6,447 nucleotides of DNA from Bacteroidota bacterium (GCA_023459435.1 JAEWUL010000086.1:1-6447); one strand, 5' to 3'; counted from the first letter of the stretch, positions 1 through 6,447 are shown. Notes: generated by a model not told the origin, from the sequence alone. A program made the numbers and translations.

Positions 1-615
1 ACCGTAAGTAGCTCCGTTATAAGCCGCTCTTGCAACATATTTGTGTTTGTAGTTGGGATCAGATACCCCTGCTTGAGAATATTGTAAATTGTCTTCTTGA
101 ACAATAATGGAGAGATAATATTCACCAGGTTCAAAGTTCCCCATAGTATTAACGGAAGAATAGACAATCATGGAATCACCTGAGTATTGATGTTTCATGT
201 CAACTCCTAATTTGGGTGTTCTGGCTAACAAAGTATTTAATGTGCTGATATTTGTTGATTTGGTATCTCCAAACCAGAATGCAGGGATCCCACCACCATC
301 TGTTCTATCATTTAAGAAACCACTATATAATGATGCATTATAAGAATCATCACCTGATGCTTTTACGGCAATACCAACAACATTGCCTTTGTTTATGGCA
401 TCATTTAATAATGGAACACCCCAACTTCCACATGGACTACACCACTTTGCGGTATAATTGATCACTAAACCCCATTGGTTGGATGCAGGATTTAAATTAT
501 CCCATGGTGTTGGTTCTGGTTCTGGTTCTGGTTCCGGTTCAATTGGATCAGTACATGAAACAATAACAGAGATTGAGAAAAGAAAGACAAAGAGTCCCAA
601 TAAATAATTTTTCAT
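1..615 (-). CDS. Omp28-like thioredoxin-fold lipoprotein (3' end outside window)
   Basis: The frame is open on the minus strand from an ATG at 615 down to base 1, giving 205 residues without a stop, so the C-terminus is missing. Residues 1-20 form a lipoprotein signal peptide (MKNY, then a hydrophobic run) ending in a loose lipobox VIVS before Cys21. A (Pro-Glu) linker at about 24-37 follows. Next is a thioredoxin-like domain with WCSPCG (Cys59/Cys62) and a GGIPAFWF segment that fits the cis-proline loop (Pro111). Residues about 164-205 (EYYLSIIVQED, then YKHKYVARAA and a terminal YG) resemble the C-terminal domain of Omp28-related Bacteroidota proteins. The protein is inferred to be a lipid-anchored envelope protein, possibly surface exposed given the acidic residues after Cys21. 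The intact CxxC suggests redox activity, but the substrate is unknown. It is divergent from the kinase-recF unit. The call to the broad family is fairly sure; the exact role is not known. Confidence 0.82.
   Translation of the reverse strand, partial: MKNYLLGLFVFLFSISVIVSCTDPIEPEPEPEPEPTPWDNLNPASNQWGLVINYTAKWCSPCGSWGVPLLNDAINKGNVVGIAVKASGDDSYNASLYSGFLNDRTDGGGIPAFWFGDTKSTNISTLNTLLARTPKLGVDMKHQYSGDSMIVYSSVNTMGNFEPGEYYLSIIVQEDNLQYSQAGVSDPNYKHKYVARAAYNGATYG
511..540 (-). repeat. 6-bp tandem repeat encoding Pro-Glu linker
   Basis: Five tandem hexamers lie here. On the plus strand they read TGGTTC four times and then CGGTTC once. On the coding (minus) strand this gives alternating Glu and Pro codons at residues 26-35 of the lipoprotein, between the lipidated cysteine and the thioredoxin-like domain. 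The unit is a multiple of three, so slippage would change linker length without a frameshift. Confidence 0.85.
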
Positions 616-648
616 AGTTTTTAGTATTTGGTTAATAATTTTCGATTG

Positions 649-656
649 CAAATATA
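649..656 (-). promoter_or_regulatory. Bacteroidota -7 promoter element for the lipoprotein gene
   Basis: Read on the minus strand this is TATATTTG, an exact match to the TAnnTTTG -7 consensus of Bacteroidota. It lies 33 bases before the ATG at 615, which implies an mRNA leader of roughly 25-30 bases. I see no convincing TTG-type -33 element at the usual distance, so the assignment rests on the -7 box and its position. Confidence 0.5.
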
Positions 657-743
657 AGAAAAAGATTTATATAAAATGTTGCTTCATGAATAAAACAATA
701 GAAAAAAAAAGAAATTATGGGAAAAAAATAGGAACTTTTATCA

Positions 744-751
744 TATCTTTG
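744..751 (+). promoter_or_regulatory. Bacteroidota -7 promoter element for the kinase-recF unit
   Basis: TATCTTTG matches TAnnTTTG exactly and is followed by CAGC, a common continuation in this phylum. It ends 12 bases before the ATG at 764, so the transcript would begin only a few bases upstream of that start codon. No clear -33 element is visible upstream, where the DNA is A-rich. The box lies inside the open frame that begins at the ATG at 686, which argues against that earlier start. Confidence 0.5.
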
Positions 752-763
752 CAGCTTACTTCT

Positions 764-1345
764 ATGAAAAACATGTATATTATATCGGGCTGTAATGGAG
801 CAGGAAAAACAACTGCTGCTTTTTACATGTTGCCTGAAATGCTTGAATGTAAGGAGTTTGTAAATCTTGACGAGATTGCCAGAGGACTAAACCCTCTCAA
901 TCCGGATTCTGTTACCTACCCTGCCGTGCGTTTATTACATTCCAGAATGGAATCATTATTAAAAAAAGATGCCAATTTTGCTGTAGAAACCACATTATCT
1001 GCTCTTTCTTACATTGAAAAGGTACATAAAGCTCAAGAAGAGAAGTTTGTAGTGAATCTTTTGTTTTTTTGGTTAAATTCAACTGATCTGGCCATCGAAA
1101 GAGTTAAATTAAGAGTATCTCAGGGTGGTCATAACGTTCCGGAAGATGTAATTGTTAGAAGGTATTATAGAGGCCTCTATAATTTTTTTAATCACTATAT
1201 GGATATATGTGACAATGTGATGTTTTTTGATAATTCCGGAGAGAAACCCCGTTTAATCATGGGACGTGTTCAAAATAATGATGTGGATATTTATGATCCC
1301 CAACTCTATGAAGAATTAAAATCTAAATACTTGAATTCTAAATAA
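764..1345 (+). CDS. Zeta-toxin-like P-loop kinase (COG4185-type)
   Basis: This is a 193-residue predicted ATP-dependent small-molecule kinase. From the ATG at 764 it has a Walker A loop GCNGAGKTT at residues 9-17. NLDEIARGLNP carries a candidate catalytic Asp36. An ETTLS segment lies at 75-79. An arginine-rich lid has Arg113 and Arg117, then QGGHNVPED, then RRYYRG. This arrangement is typical of stand-alone zeta-like proteins annotated as predicted ABC-type ATPases. Classical zeta/PezT toxins phosphorylate UDP-N-acetylglucosamine; the substrate here is unknown. The frame stays open upstream to an ATG at 686, but those 26 extra residues are Lys-rich and encode a good -7 promoter box, and family members begin just before the P-loop, so 764 is preferred (773 is also possible). 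No epsilon-like antitoxin gene is visible next to it. Its stop codon directly abuts the recF start, so the two are probably co-transcribed and translationally coupled. Confidence 0.82.
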   Translation: MKNMYIISGCNGAGKTTAAFYMLPEMLECKEFVNLDEIARGLNPLNPDSVTYPAVRLLHSRMESLLKKDANFAVETTLSALSYIEKVHKAQEEKFVVNLLFFWLNSTDLAIERVKLRVSQGGHNVPEDVIVRRYYRGLYNFFNHYMDICDNVMFFDNSGEKPRLIMGRVQNNDVDIYDPQLYEELKSKYLNSK

Positions 1346-2434
1346 ATGTATTTAAATAAATTATTACTTACCCATTTTAAAAATTATAGTTCCGGGGAGT
1401 TTCAATTTCATGAAAATGTAAATTGTATCCTGGGGAACAATGGAAGCGGTAAAACCAATTTACTGGATGCCATCCATTATCTGTCGTTTTGTAAAAGCTA
1501 TTTCAACGCTCAGGATATCTTTTCCGTTCAGTTTGGCTCCGATTTTTTTGCCATTCATGGTGATTTTTATGCCGATTATGATCAAAATGCAACCAATAGA
1601 ATCAGCTGTTTGTTGAAAAATGGGAGAAAAATCATGAAAAACAACCAAAAAGAGTATGATCGTTTGAGTGATCATATCGGTTTATACCCCTTGATTATGG
1701 TATCCCCTTACGATAATGATATCATTAATGAAGGAAGTGACGTGAGACGAAAATTTTTTGATATCATTATTTCTCAGTCTGACCGGGAATATTTAGCTCA
1801 TCTTATCAACTATCAAAAAGTGATCCATCAAAGAAACACACTTTTGAAACAATTACTCAACAGAGAACACTATAATACTGATTTATTGCAGATCTATAAT
1901 GATCAGATGGTACCTTTAGCCAATCATATTTATAAGAAAAGAAAAGATTTTATAAGTCATATCATCGTAGGTTTTAAAAAATATTATGATTATTTATCGC
2001 GAAATCAAGAAACAGTAGATATCATTTATGAATCTCAGTTAGAGGAGGTCAGTATGGAAATTGGGTTACAATCTATTGAAGTTCAGGATTTGAGAAGTGG
2101 GTATTCCAATTTCGGGATCCATAAGGATGATTTTAAATTTTTAATCAATCAAAACATACTAAAACGATTCGGATCTCAAGGGCAACAAAAATCGTATGCA
2201 CTCGCTTTAAAATTAGCACAATACGATTATGTATATGAAACCAAAAAGAGCAAACCGTTACTCTTGCTGGATGATATTTTTGATAAACTGGATGCTCATC
2301 GGATCAATCAACTATTAGAATTGGTAGGGAAGCACCATTTTGGACAAGTATTTATTACTGATACCGATGAGATCCGAATAAAGGAGATCCTGAAAAAACA
2401 CGACATTGAGCATTCGATTATTCGTATTGAATAA
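1346..2434 (+). CDS. recF: DNA replication and repair protein RecF
   Basis: RecF is a cytoplasmic SMC-like ATPase that binds gapped DNA and, with RecO and RecR, promotes RecA loading at stalled forks and single-strand gaps. The 362 residues match the usual length. The N-terminus has the family pattern KLLLTHFKNY. Walker A is GNNGSGKT at residues 30-37, followed by NLLDAIHYLSFCKSYF. The ABC signature region is GSQGQQKS at 276-283. Walker B is LLLLDD ending at Asp309-Asp310, followed by the D-loop FDKLD (312-316). The final conserved strand is QVFITDTD. The ATG follows the kinase stop codon with no gap, so translation is likely coupled. There is no separate promoter or Shine-Dalgarno sequence, and an intrinsic terminator follows the stop. 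No key residue appears to be missing. Confidence 0.96.
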   Translation: MYLNKLLLTHFKNYSSGEFQFHENVNCILGNNGSGKTNLLDAIHYLSFCKSYFNAQDIFSVQFGSDFFAIHGDFYADYDQNATNRISCLLKNGRKIMKNNQKEYDRLSDHIGLYPLIMVSPYDNDIINEGSDVRRKFFDIIISQSDREYLAHLINYQKVIHQRNTLLKQLLNREHYNTDLLQIYNDQMVPLANHIYKKRKDFISHIIVGFKKYYDYLSRNQETVDIIYESQLEEVSMEIGLQSIEVQDLRSGYSNFGIHKDDFKFLINQNILKRFGSQGQQKSYALALKLAQYDYVYETKKSKPLLLLDDIFDKLDAHRINQLLELVGKHHFGQVFITDTDEIRIKEILKKHDIEHSIIRIE

Positions 2435-2451
2435 ATTATGTTTAATAATGG

Positions 2452-2480
2452 AAGATATCCTTTGAGATATCTTTTTTTTT
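2452..2480 (+). terminator. Intrinsic terminator after recF
   Basis: AAGATATC (2452-2459) pairs perfectly with GATATCTT (2466-2473) around the six-base loop CTTTGA. A run of nine T residues (2472-2480) starts within the last stem pairs. The stem is AT-rich but perfect, lies 17 bases after the recF stop codon and is correctly oriented to end the kinase-recF transcript. Confidence 0.8.
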
Positions 2481-2490
2481 CATATTTTTG
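2461..2490 (+). promoter_or_regulatory. Promoter for the OPT-dNK-kdsB-HU unit
   Basis: A TTTG at 2461-2464 is followed after 18 bases by TATTTTTG at 2483-2490. This agrees with the Bacteroidota -33 (TTTG) and -7 (TAnnTTTG) elements in both sequence and spacing. Transcription would start near 2496 and give a leader of about 30 bases before the ATG at 2528. The -33 element falls in the loop of the recF terminator, so the two signals share DNA. Confidence 0.6.
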
Positions 2491-2527
2491 TAAGCTAGGT
2501 TTTAAAGTATAATTAACAAGTGATATC

Positions 2528-4531
2528 ATGAATGAAAAAAAATTACAAGAAGAGTTAACGAACATTGAACTACCTGAAAATGCGTATACTGAGCTTAAAG
2601 AGGGTGAATCTTACAAACCTATCTTAATGGCAGATAAAAAATATCCTGAAGTGAACTTTTGGTCTGTAACCTGGGGTATTGTAATGGCGATCATTTTTTC
2701 AGCAGCTACAGCCTATTCAGGGCTACGTTTTGGACAGGTTTTTGAAGCAGCGATCCCTATTGCCATCATAGCAGTTGGTGCTTCAACACTTGCTAAAAGA
2801 AAAGGTGCTTTATCAGAAAATGTGATTATTCAATCAATAGGTGCCAGTTCCGGGGTGATTGTTGCCGGTGCCATCTTTACTTTACCCGCGATATACATCA
2901 TCAAAGAGACCAACCCTGTTTTAGGGGCAGAGATTCAGGTAAATTTCTTCCAGATCTTTTTTGCATCTCTTTTTGGAGGGTTTCTGGGGATCATGTTTTT
3001 AATCCCTTTTAGAAAATATTTTGTTGGAGATATGCATGGTAAATATCCATTTCCTGAAGCTACGGCTACAACCGAGATCCTTGTTTCCGGTGCAAAAGGT
3101 GGTAATCAGGCAAAACTATTGGTAATTAGTGGTTTAATTGGTGGATTATACGATTTTTTCGTGAGTACTTTCCATTTCTGGGCAGAAAATATTAGCACAA
3201 GAATGACCGATTGGGGTGAGAAACTTGCTTTAAATCATAAATTTGTATTTAAAATGAATGCCGGCTCCATATTATTGGGTACTGGATATCTGATTGGATT
3301 AAAATATGCAATGATTATTTGTGCCGGTTCATTACTATCATGGTGGTTTATTGTACCCCTTTTAGGAAGTTATGGGATCACAACGGATGGCATTTTGATG
3401 AGCACTTTAGATCCTGAAATTATATTTAAAGACTACGTAAGATATATAGGTATCGGGGGTATTGCCATGGCTGGTATCCTTGGTGTAATTAAATCTGCAG
3501 GGGTAATCAAAAACTCTTTGGGTGTTGCTTTTAAGGCCGGTAAAGCCGGAGCTGAGAATCAAAACCAAGTGTTGAGAACGCAAAAAGATATCTCCATGAA
3601 GATCATTCTCATCGGTTTTGTGGTGGTTTTGGTTTTATTGGGTGTATTTTTCCTTTTTGGAGGAATGGAAATGAATCTGACTCAAGTATTAGTGGGTATT
3701 GCCGTGATTTTTATCTTTGCTTTCCTGTTTACTACAGTAGCAGCAACTGCTATAGCTACAGTTGGAACCAACCCAGTTTCTGGAATGACCATGATGACCT
3801 TAATTCTATCCTCATTTATCTTATCTATGGTAGGTTTAAAAGGGGGTTCAGGGATCATCACTGCACTCGTTGTTGGTGGTATCGTGTGTTCCGCCCTTTC
3901 AATGGCCGGTGGTTTTATTACCGATTTAAAAATTGGGTACTGGATCGGAACATCTCCTTACAAACAACAAGGGTTGAAATTCTTAGGTACTTTTGTTTCC
4001 GCTTTAACGGTAGGTGCTGTGATTATGATTTTATCTAAAACTTACGGTTATGGCCCTGATGGATTGGTTGCCCCACAAGCTAATGCAATGGCTTCTATTA
4101 TCCAACCCTTAATGTCCGGAGGGGAAACGCCTTGGATGTTATATATCATTGGTGCCGTCTTAGCCCTTTTACTGGATCGGATTAAAATTCCTGCTTTAGC
4201 ATTTGCTTTAGGTATGTTTATCCCTCTTCAATTGAATATACCACTTTTGGTGGGTGGAACCATTGCCTGGTTTGTAAGCTCCAGAAGCAGAGATGAAGAG
4301 ATCAATAAGTTGCGCAAAGAGAAAGGTACTTTACTGGCATCCGGATTATTGGCCGGAGGAGCCATTATGGGTGTTATTAGTGCTATTTTGAAATACGCTG
4401 GTGTTCATCTTTCCACTTCTCAAGCTTTCCAACAATCAGACTTATTCTCTATTATTGCAGTCGTGGCTTATATTGGTCTGATTATCTATCTCATTATCCA
4501 TTCTTTAAAAGTTAAAAAAGAGGAAATCTAA
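2528..4531 (+). CDS. OPT/YSL-family oligopeptide transporter
   Basis: This is a 667-residue polytopic inner-membrane protein of the OPT superfamily, whose members import oligopeptides or metal-chelating ligands using an ion gradient. A soluble N-terminus holds the pattern SYKPILMADKKYPE (28-41). The first helix then runs into AYSGLRFGQVFEAAIP (62-77), matching the AYLGLKVG-type segment of bacterial OPT proteins. Other family-like motifs are KYPFPEATATTEIL (from 172) and GTNPVSGMT (413-421). At least a dozen hydrophobic segments run to a lysine-rich C-terminal tail. Length is normal for the prokaryotic TIGR00733-like branch. The substrate cannot be read from sequence; peptides are the usual default, but iron-chelate transport is possible. 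It is the first gene after the 2461-2490 promoter and has no Shine-Dalgarno sequence. The dNK gene follows after 23 bases. Confidence 0.9.
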   Translation: MNEKKLQEELTNIELPENAYTELKEGESYKPILMADKKYPEVNFWSVTWGIVMAIIFSAATAYSGLRFGQVFEAAIPIAIIAVGASTLAKRKGALSENVIIQSIGASSGVIVAGAIFTLPAIYIIKETNPVLGAEIQVNFFQIFFASLFGGFLGIMFLIPFRKYFVGDMHGKYPFPEATATTEILVSGAKGGNQAKLLVISGLIGGLYDFFVSTFHFWAENISTRMTDWGEKLALNHKFVFKMNAGSILLGTGYLIGLKYAMIICAGSLLSWWFIVPLLGSYGITTDGILMSTLDPEIIFKDYVRYIGIGGIAMAGILGVIKSAGVIKNSLGVAFKAGKAGAENQNQVLRTQKDISMKIILIGFVVVLVLLGVFFLFGGMEMNLTQVLVGIAVIFIFAFLFTTVAATAIATVGTNPVSGMTMMTLILSSFILSMVGLKGGSGIITALVVGGIVCSALSMAGGFITDLKIGYWIGTSPYKQQGLKFLGTFVSALTVGAVIMILSKTYGYGPDGLVAPQANAMASIIQPLMSGGETPWMLYIIGAVLALLLDRIKIPALAFALGMFIPLQLNIPLLVGGTIAWFVSSRSRDEEINKLRKEKGTLLASGLLAGGAIMGVISAILKYAGVHLSTSQAFQQSDLFSIIAVVAYIGLIIYLIIHSLKVKKEEI

Positions 4532-4554
4532 TTCATATTTAAAATCATTTTGAA

Positions 4555-5172
4555 ATGCATATAGCTATAGCCGGAAATATCGGATCAGGAAAAACAACAT
4601 TAACCGGGATGTTGGCCAAACATTACGGTTGGGAACCTCAATATGAAAGTGTGGATAACAACCCATATCTTGCCAGTTTTTATGAAGATATGCAGAGATG
4701 GTCTTTTAACCTGCAAATCTATTTTTTGAATTGCAGATTCAGACAAGTCACTGAAATCAGAAAAAAGAAAAAAGATATTGTTCAAGATAGAACCATTTAC
4801 GAAGATGCATACATTTTTGCACCAAATCTTCATGCAATGGGATTGATGCCCACTCGTGATTTTGAGAATTATGCGTCCCTTTTTGAATTGATGAATCAGT
4901 TTATCCAAGCTCCCGATTTGTTGATCTATCTTAAAGCTGATGTTTCTACACTTGTTGCTCAGATTCAAAAAAGAGGTAGAGATTATGAAAACTCAATCCG
5001 TCTGGATTACCTCCAACATTTGAACGAAAGATATGAAGAATGGATCTCCAGATATGATGCCGGAAAATTATTGATTATTGACGTTAACACCATCAAATTC
5101 GGGGATGTACCTGAAGACTTTGGAATTGTTATTGAAAAGATCAATGCTGAAATTTTTGGATTGTTTAAATAA
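4555..5172 (+). CDS. Deoxynucleoside kinase (dAK/dGK-like)
   Basis: This cytoplasmic enzyme phosphorylates deoxynucleosides with ATP in the salvage pathway to dNTPs. The 205 residues are the normal length for the bacterial dNK family. The P-loop is GNIGSGKTT at residues 7-15. ESVDNNPYLASFY (from about 32) supplies the conserved glutamate that contacts the sugar. DRTIYEDA at 78-85 corresponds to the DRS-type motif with the following glutamate. The lid is KRGRDYE (139-145), with Arg140, Arg142 and Glu145. The C-terminus ends in a short helix. Base preference is not certain: bacterial relatives with a similar lid act on deoxyadenosine and/or deoxyguanosine, so dTMP or CMP kinase would be a poor description. 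It lies 23 bases after the OPT gene and 6 bases before kdsB, consistent with one operon, though no direct metabolic link to those neighbours is obvious. Confidence 0.93.
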   Translation: MHIAIAGNIGSGKTTLTGMLAKHYGWEPQYESVDNNPYLASFYEDMQRWSFNLQIYFLNCRFRQVTEIRKKKKDIVQDRTIYEDAYIFAPNLHAMGLMPTRDFENYASLFELMNQFIQAPDLLIYLKADVSTLVAQIQKRGRDYENSIRLDYLQHLNERYEEWISRYDAGKLLIIDVNTIKFGDVPEDFGIVIEKINAEIFGLFK

Positions 5173-5178
5173 TTGAAA

Positions 5179-5901
5179 ATGAAAAAGATTGGTATTATCC
5201 CAGCTCGTTACGGATCTTCCCGTTTCCCCGGAAAACCTTTGGTTGATATCTCCGGAAAACCGATGATTCAACATGTCTTTGAAAGAGCTATGGAGTCAAG
5301 TTTAGACGAGATTTATGTCGCAACTGATGATCAACGGATTGTGGACAGAGTGATCGCTTTTGATGGAAATGTACTCTTAACATCTCCTAATCATCCCTCC
5401 GGTACTGATCGATGTGGGGAAGCTTCTATCAAACTTCATCTTGATGATAATGACATTATTGTGAATATTCAAGGGGATGAACCTTTTATTCAAAAAGAAC
5501 AAATTGATGCCCTTGTGGCACTTTTTGATCAACCGGATGTTGAAATAGCAACATTAGTAAAACCTTTTGATAATCCACTGGATGCTCAAAATCCAAATAA
5601 AGTGAAAGTGGTTTTTTCAAATCAACACAAAGCCCTCTATTTCAGCCGCTCTCCTATTCCCTACCCCAGAGATTCTAAAGAGATCACATACTACAAACAC
5701 TTAGGAATCTACGCTTATCGGTACCAAACTCTGAAAAAATTGATCACTTTACCTATCTCATCCTTAGAAAAAGTTGAAAAACTGGAACAATTAAGATGGC
5801 TAGAAAACAATTTCTCCATTTTTGTGGCCATCACTGATCACGAGAGTATTGCAATTGATACTCCTGAAGATATGCATAAAATTCACAATTTAGAAATCTA
5901 A
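5179..5901 (+). CDS. kdsB: 3-deoxy-manno-octulosonate cytidylyltransferase (CMP-Kdo synthetase)
   Basis: KdsB activates Kdo with CTP to give CMP-Kdo and pyrophosphate, the donor for the lipopolysaccharide inner core, in the cytoplasm. The 240 residues are close to the usual length. The nucleotide-binding start is IIPARYGSSRFPGKPL (6-21). Later motifs are YVATDD, the HPSGTDRCGEA segment, NIQGDEPFI with metal-ligand candidate Asp100, FSRSPIPYPRD (155-165), KHLGIYAYR (173-181), EQLRWLENN, and AIDTPEDM with the second metal-ligand candidate Asp227. All expected motifs are present. A TTG at 5173 is in frame two codons upstream, directly after the dNK stop. The ATG at 5179 is preferred because it places MKKIGIIPAR in the standard family position. 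It is probably translated from the same transcript as dNK. Confidence 0.96.
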   Translation: MKKIGIIPARYGSSRFPGKPLVDISGKPMIQHVFERAMESSLDEIYVATDDQRIVDRVIAFDGNVLLTSPNHPSGTDRCGEASIKLHLDDNDIIVNIQGDEPFIQKEQIDALVALFDQPDVEIATLVKPFDNPLDAQNPNKVKVVFSNQHKALYFSRSPIPYPRDSKEITYYKHLGIYAYRYQTLKKLITLPISSLEKVEKLEQLRWLENNFSIFVAITDHESIAIDTPEDMHKIHNLEI

Positions 5902-5914
5902 AAATAGAATATCG

Positions 5915-6447
5915 ATGATTATCAAAAATATTATCCGTTTTTTAGAACATGAAGAGGAATTAATGATCAATGGACTTGGTTGTTTCTCTAAAAAAACAGT
6001 TGCTTCTAAAGTAGATGGGGATATAATTACCCCTCCTAAAGTTACGCTACATTTTGAAAGCAATGAAAATGGAAATGGATTCCCATTTGTGGATAAAATC
6101 TCTAAATGGGAATCTATCCGGTTATTAGATGCAGATGAAGCAATCAACAAATGGGTTGCAGAATTAAAAACAGCTGTTCAGAATAATAAAAGTGTCAGTT
6201 TCGACAATTTTGGTGCTTTCTCTCTGAATCCACAAGGTAAAATGGTTTTCGAATCTGATATGATAAAAGAGTTAAACGGAGCATTCTATGGAATGAATCC
6301 GGTTCCAATTGTAAAAAGTGACAGAATTACTATCGAACCGAAACCTGAAGAACAACCCGTGGATGTTATTCCTCCTGAACCGGAAACGATTCAAGTACAG
6401 GATGAAATGATTCAAGAACAGCCTGAAACGAATCAAGAACAACCTGA
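5915..6447 (+). CDS. CCDC81-like double HU-domain protein (3' end outside window)
   Basis: The frame is open from the ATG at 5915 to the right edge (177 complete codons) with no stop. It begins 13 bases after kdsB. Residues 1-50 (KNIIRFLEHEEELMINGLGCFSKK, then a TPPKVTLHFES strand) match the first prokaryotic CCDC81-type HU domain, including its GLGxF turn. Residues about 72-125 (AINKWVAELK, then VSFDNFGAFSLNPQGKMVFE) match the second HU domain, followed by a LNGAFYGMNPVPI segment. From about residue 141 the chain becomes a Pro/Glu/Gln-rich linker with 7-residue repeats. In Bacteroidota such proteins often continue into a transmembrane helix and a peptidoglycan-binding SPOR domain; whether this one does cannot be seen. 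DNA binding is not assured, since these HU-like folds may bind other partners. The domain call rests on recognised motifs only. Confidence 0.8.
   Translation, partial: MIIKNIIRFLEHEEELMINGLGCFSKKTVASKVDGDIITPPKVTLHFESNENGNGFPFVDKISKWESIRLLDADEAINKWVAELKTAVQNNKSVSFDNFGAFSLNPQGKMVFESDMIKELNGAFYGMNPVPIVKSDRITIEPKPEEQPVDVIPPEPETIQVQDEMIQEQPETNQEQP
6383..6445 (+). repeat. 21-bp in-frame tandem repeat, three units
   Basis: Three consecutive 21-base units (6383-6403, 6404-6424, 6425-6445) share the pattern GAA-AyG-AwT-CAA-GwA-CAr followed by GAT or CCT. They encode ETIQVQD, EMIQEQP and ETNQEQP. The next unit appears to begin with GA at the window edge, so the array may continue. It lies in the low-complexity linker after the two HU-like domains. 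Confidence 0.85.

Noticed and set aside
252..461. Plus-strand open frame of 69 codons rich in His, Tyr and Leu
   Set aside because: It lies wholly opposite the well-supported lipoprotein gene and has low-complexity composition with no family resemblance.
764..1345. A zeta/epsilon toxin-antitoxin pair or a phage-defence system
   Set aside because: Only the kinase is present. There is no antitoxin-like gene, and the neighbours are housekeeping genes, so no defence or TA system can be claimed.
1460..1675. Minus-strand open frame inside recF
   Set aside because: It is antisense to the conserved Walker A region of recF and has no recognisable motif or promoter.
2308..2565. Minus-strand open frame across the recF end, terminator and OPT start
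   Set aside because: It spans a terminator and two conserved coding ends on the other strand, and its product has no family features.
4545..4552. TCATTTTG before the dNK start as a possible -7 promoter element
   Set aside because: It departs from TAnnTTTG at the second base, lacks a -33 partner and ends only two bases before the ATG, so read-through from the OPT gene is more likely.
4600..4968. Minus-strand open frame of 122 codons inside the deoxynucleoside kinase gene
   Set aside because: The opposite strand encodes all the dNK motifs here, and the antisense product shows no recognisable domain.
5890..6150. Minus-strand open frame opposite the double-HU gene start
   Set aside because: The plus-strand frame has both HU-like motifs and sits in operon position; the antisense frame has no support.

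Overview
The window looks like chromosomal DNA from a member of the Bacteroidota, probably a Bacteroidales-like lineage. The DNA is AT-rich and genes start without clear Shine-Dalgarno sequences. Several upstream regions carry the TAnnTTTG -7 promoter element typical of the phylum. The gene content fits too: an Omp28-like thioredoxin-fold lipoprotein, a prokaryotic CCDC81-type double-HU protein, and kdsB, which marks a Gram-negative cell with Kdo-containing lipopolysaccharide. The species cannot be named from the sequence.

Layout. Positions 1-615 (minus strand) hold the 5' part of a lipoprotein gene whose 3' end lies off the left edge. A short divergent intergenic region (616-763) carries one -7 promoter element for each direction. 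To the right all genes are on the plus strand. First comes a two-gene unit: a zeta-toxin-like P-loop kinase (764-1345) and recF (1346-2434), joined with no intervening base. It ends at an intrinsic terminator (2452-2480), whose loop and right flank also contain a well-formed promoter (2461-2490). That promoter reads into a tightly packed second unit: an OPT-family transporter (2528-4531), a deoxynucleoside kinase (4555-5172), kdsB (5179-5901) and a double-HU-domain protein (5915 to beyond the right edge). Gaps in this unit are 23, 6 and 13 bases, with no terminator visible between the genes.

Functionally this is mostly housekeeping: recombinational repair (RecF), peptide or metal-chelate uptake (OPT), deoxynucleoside salvage (dNK), LPS core precursor synthesis (KdsB) and a Bacteroidota-specific HU-like protein. 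The less ordinary points are the zeta-like kinase without a visible antitoxin fused tightly to recF, the overlapping terminator and promoter after recF, and two in-frame tandem repeats (6 bp and 21 bp) that encode proline- and acid-rich linkers. I see no mobile element, CRISPR array, RNA gene or clearly new defence system. No stretch longer than 300 bases lacks a gene.
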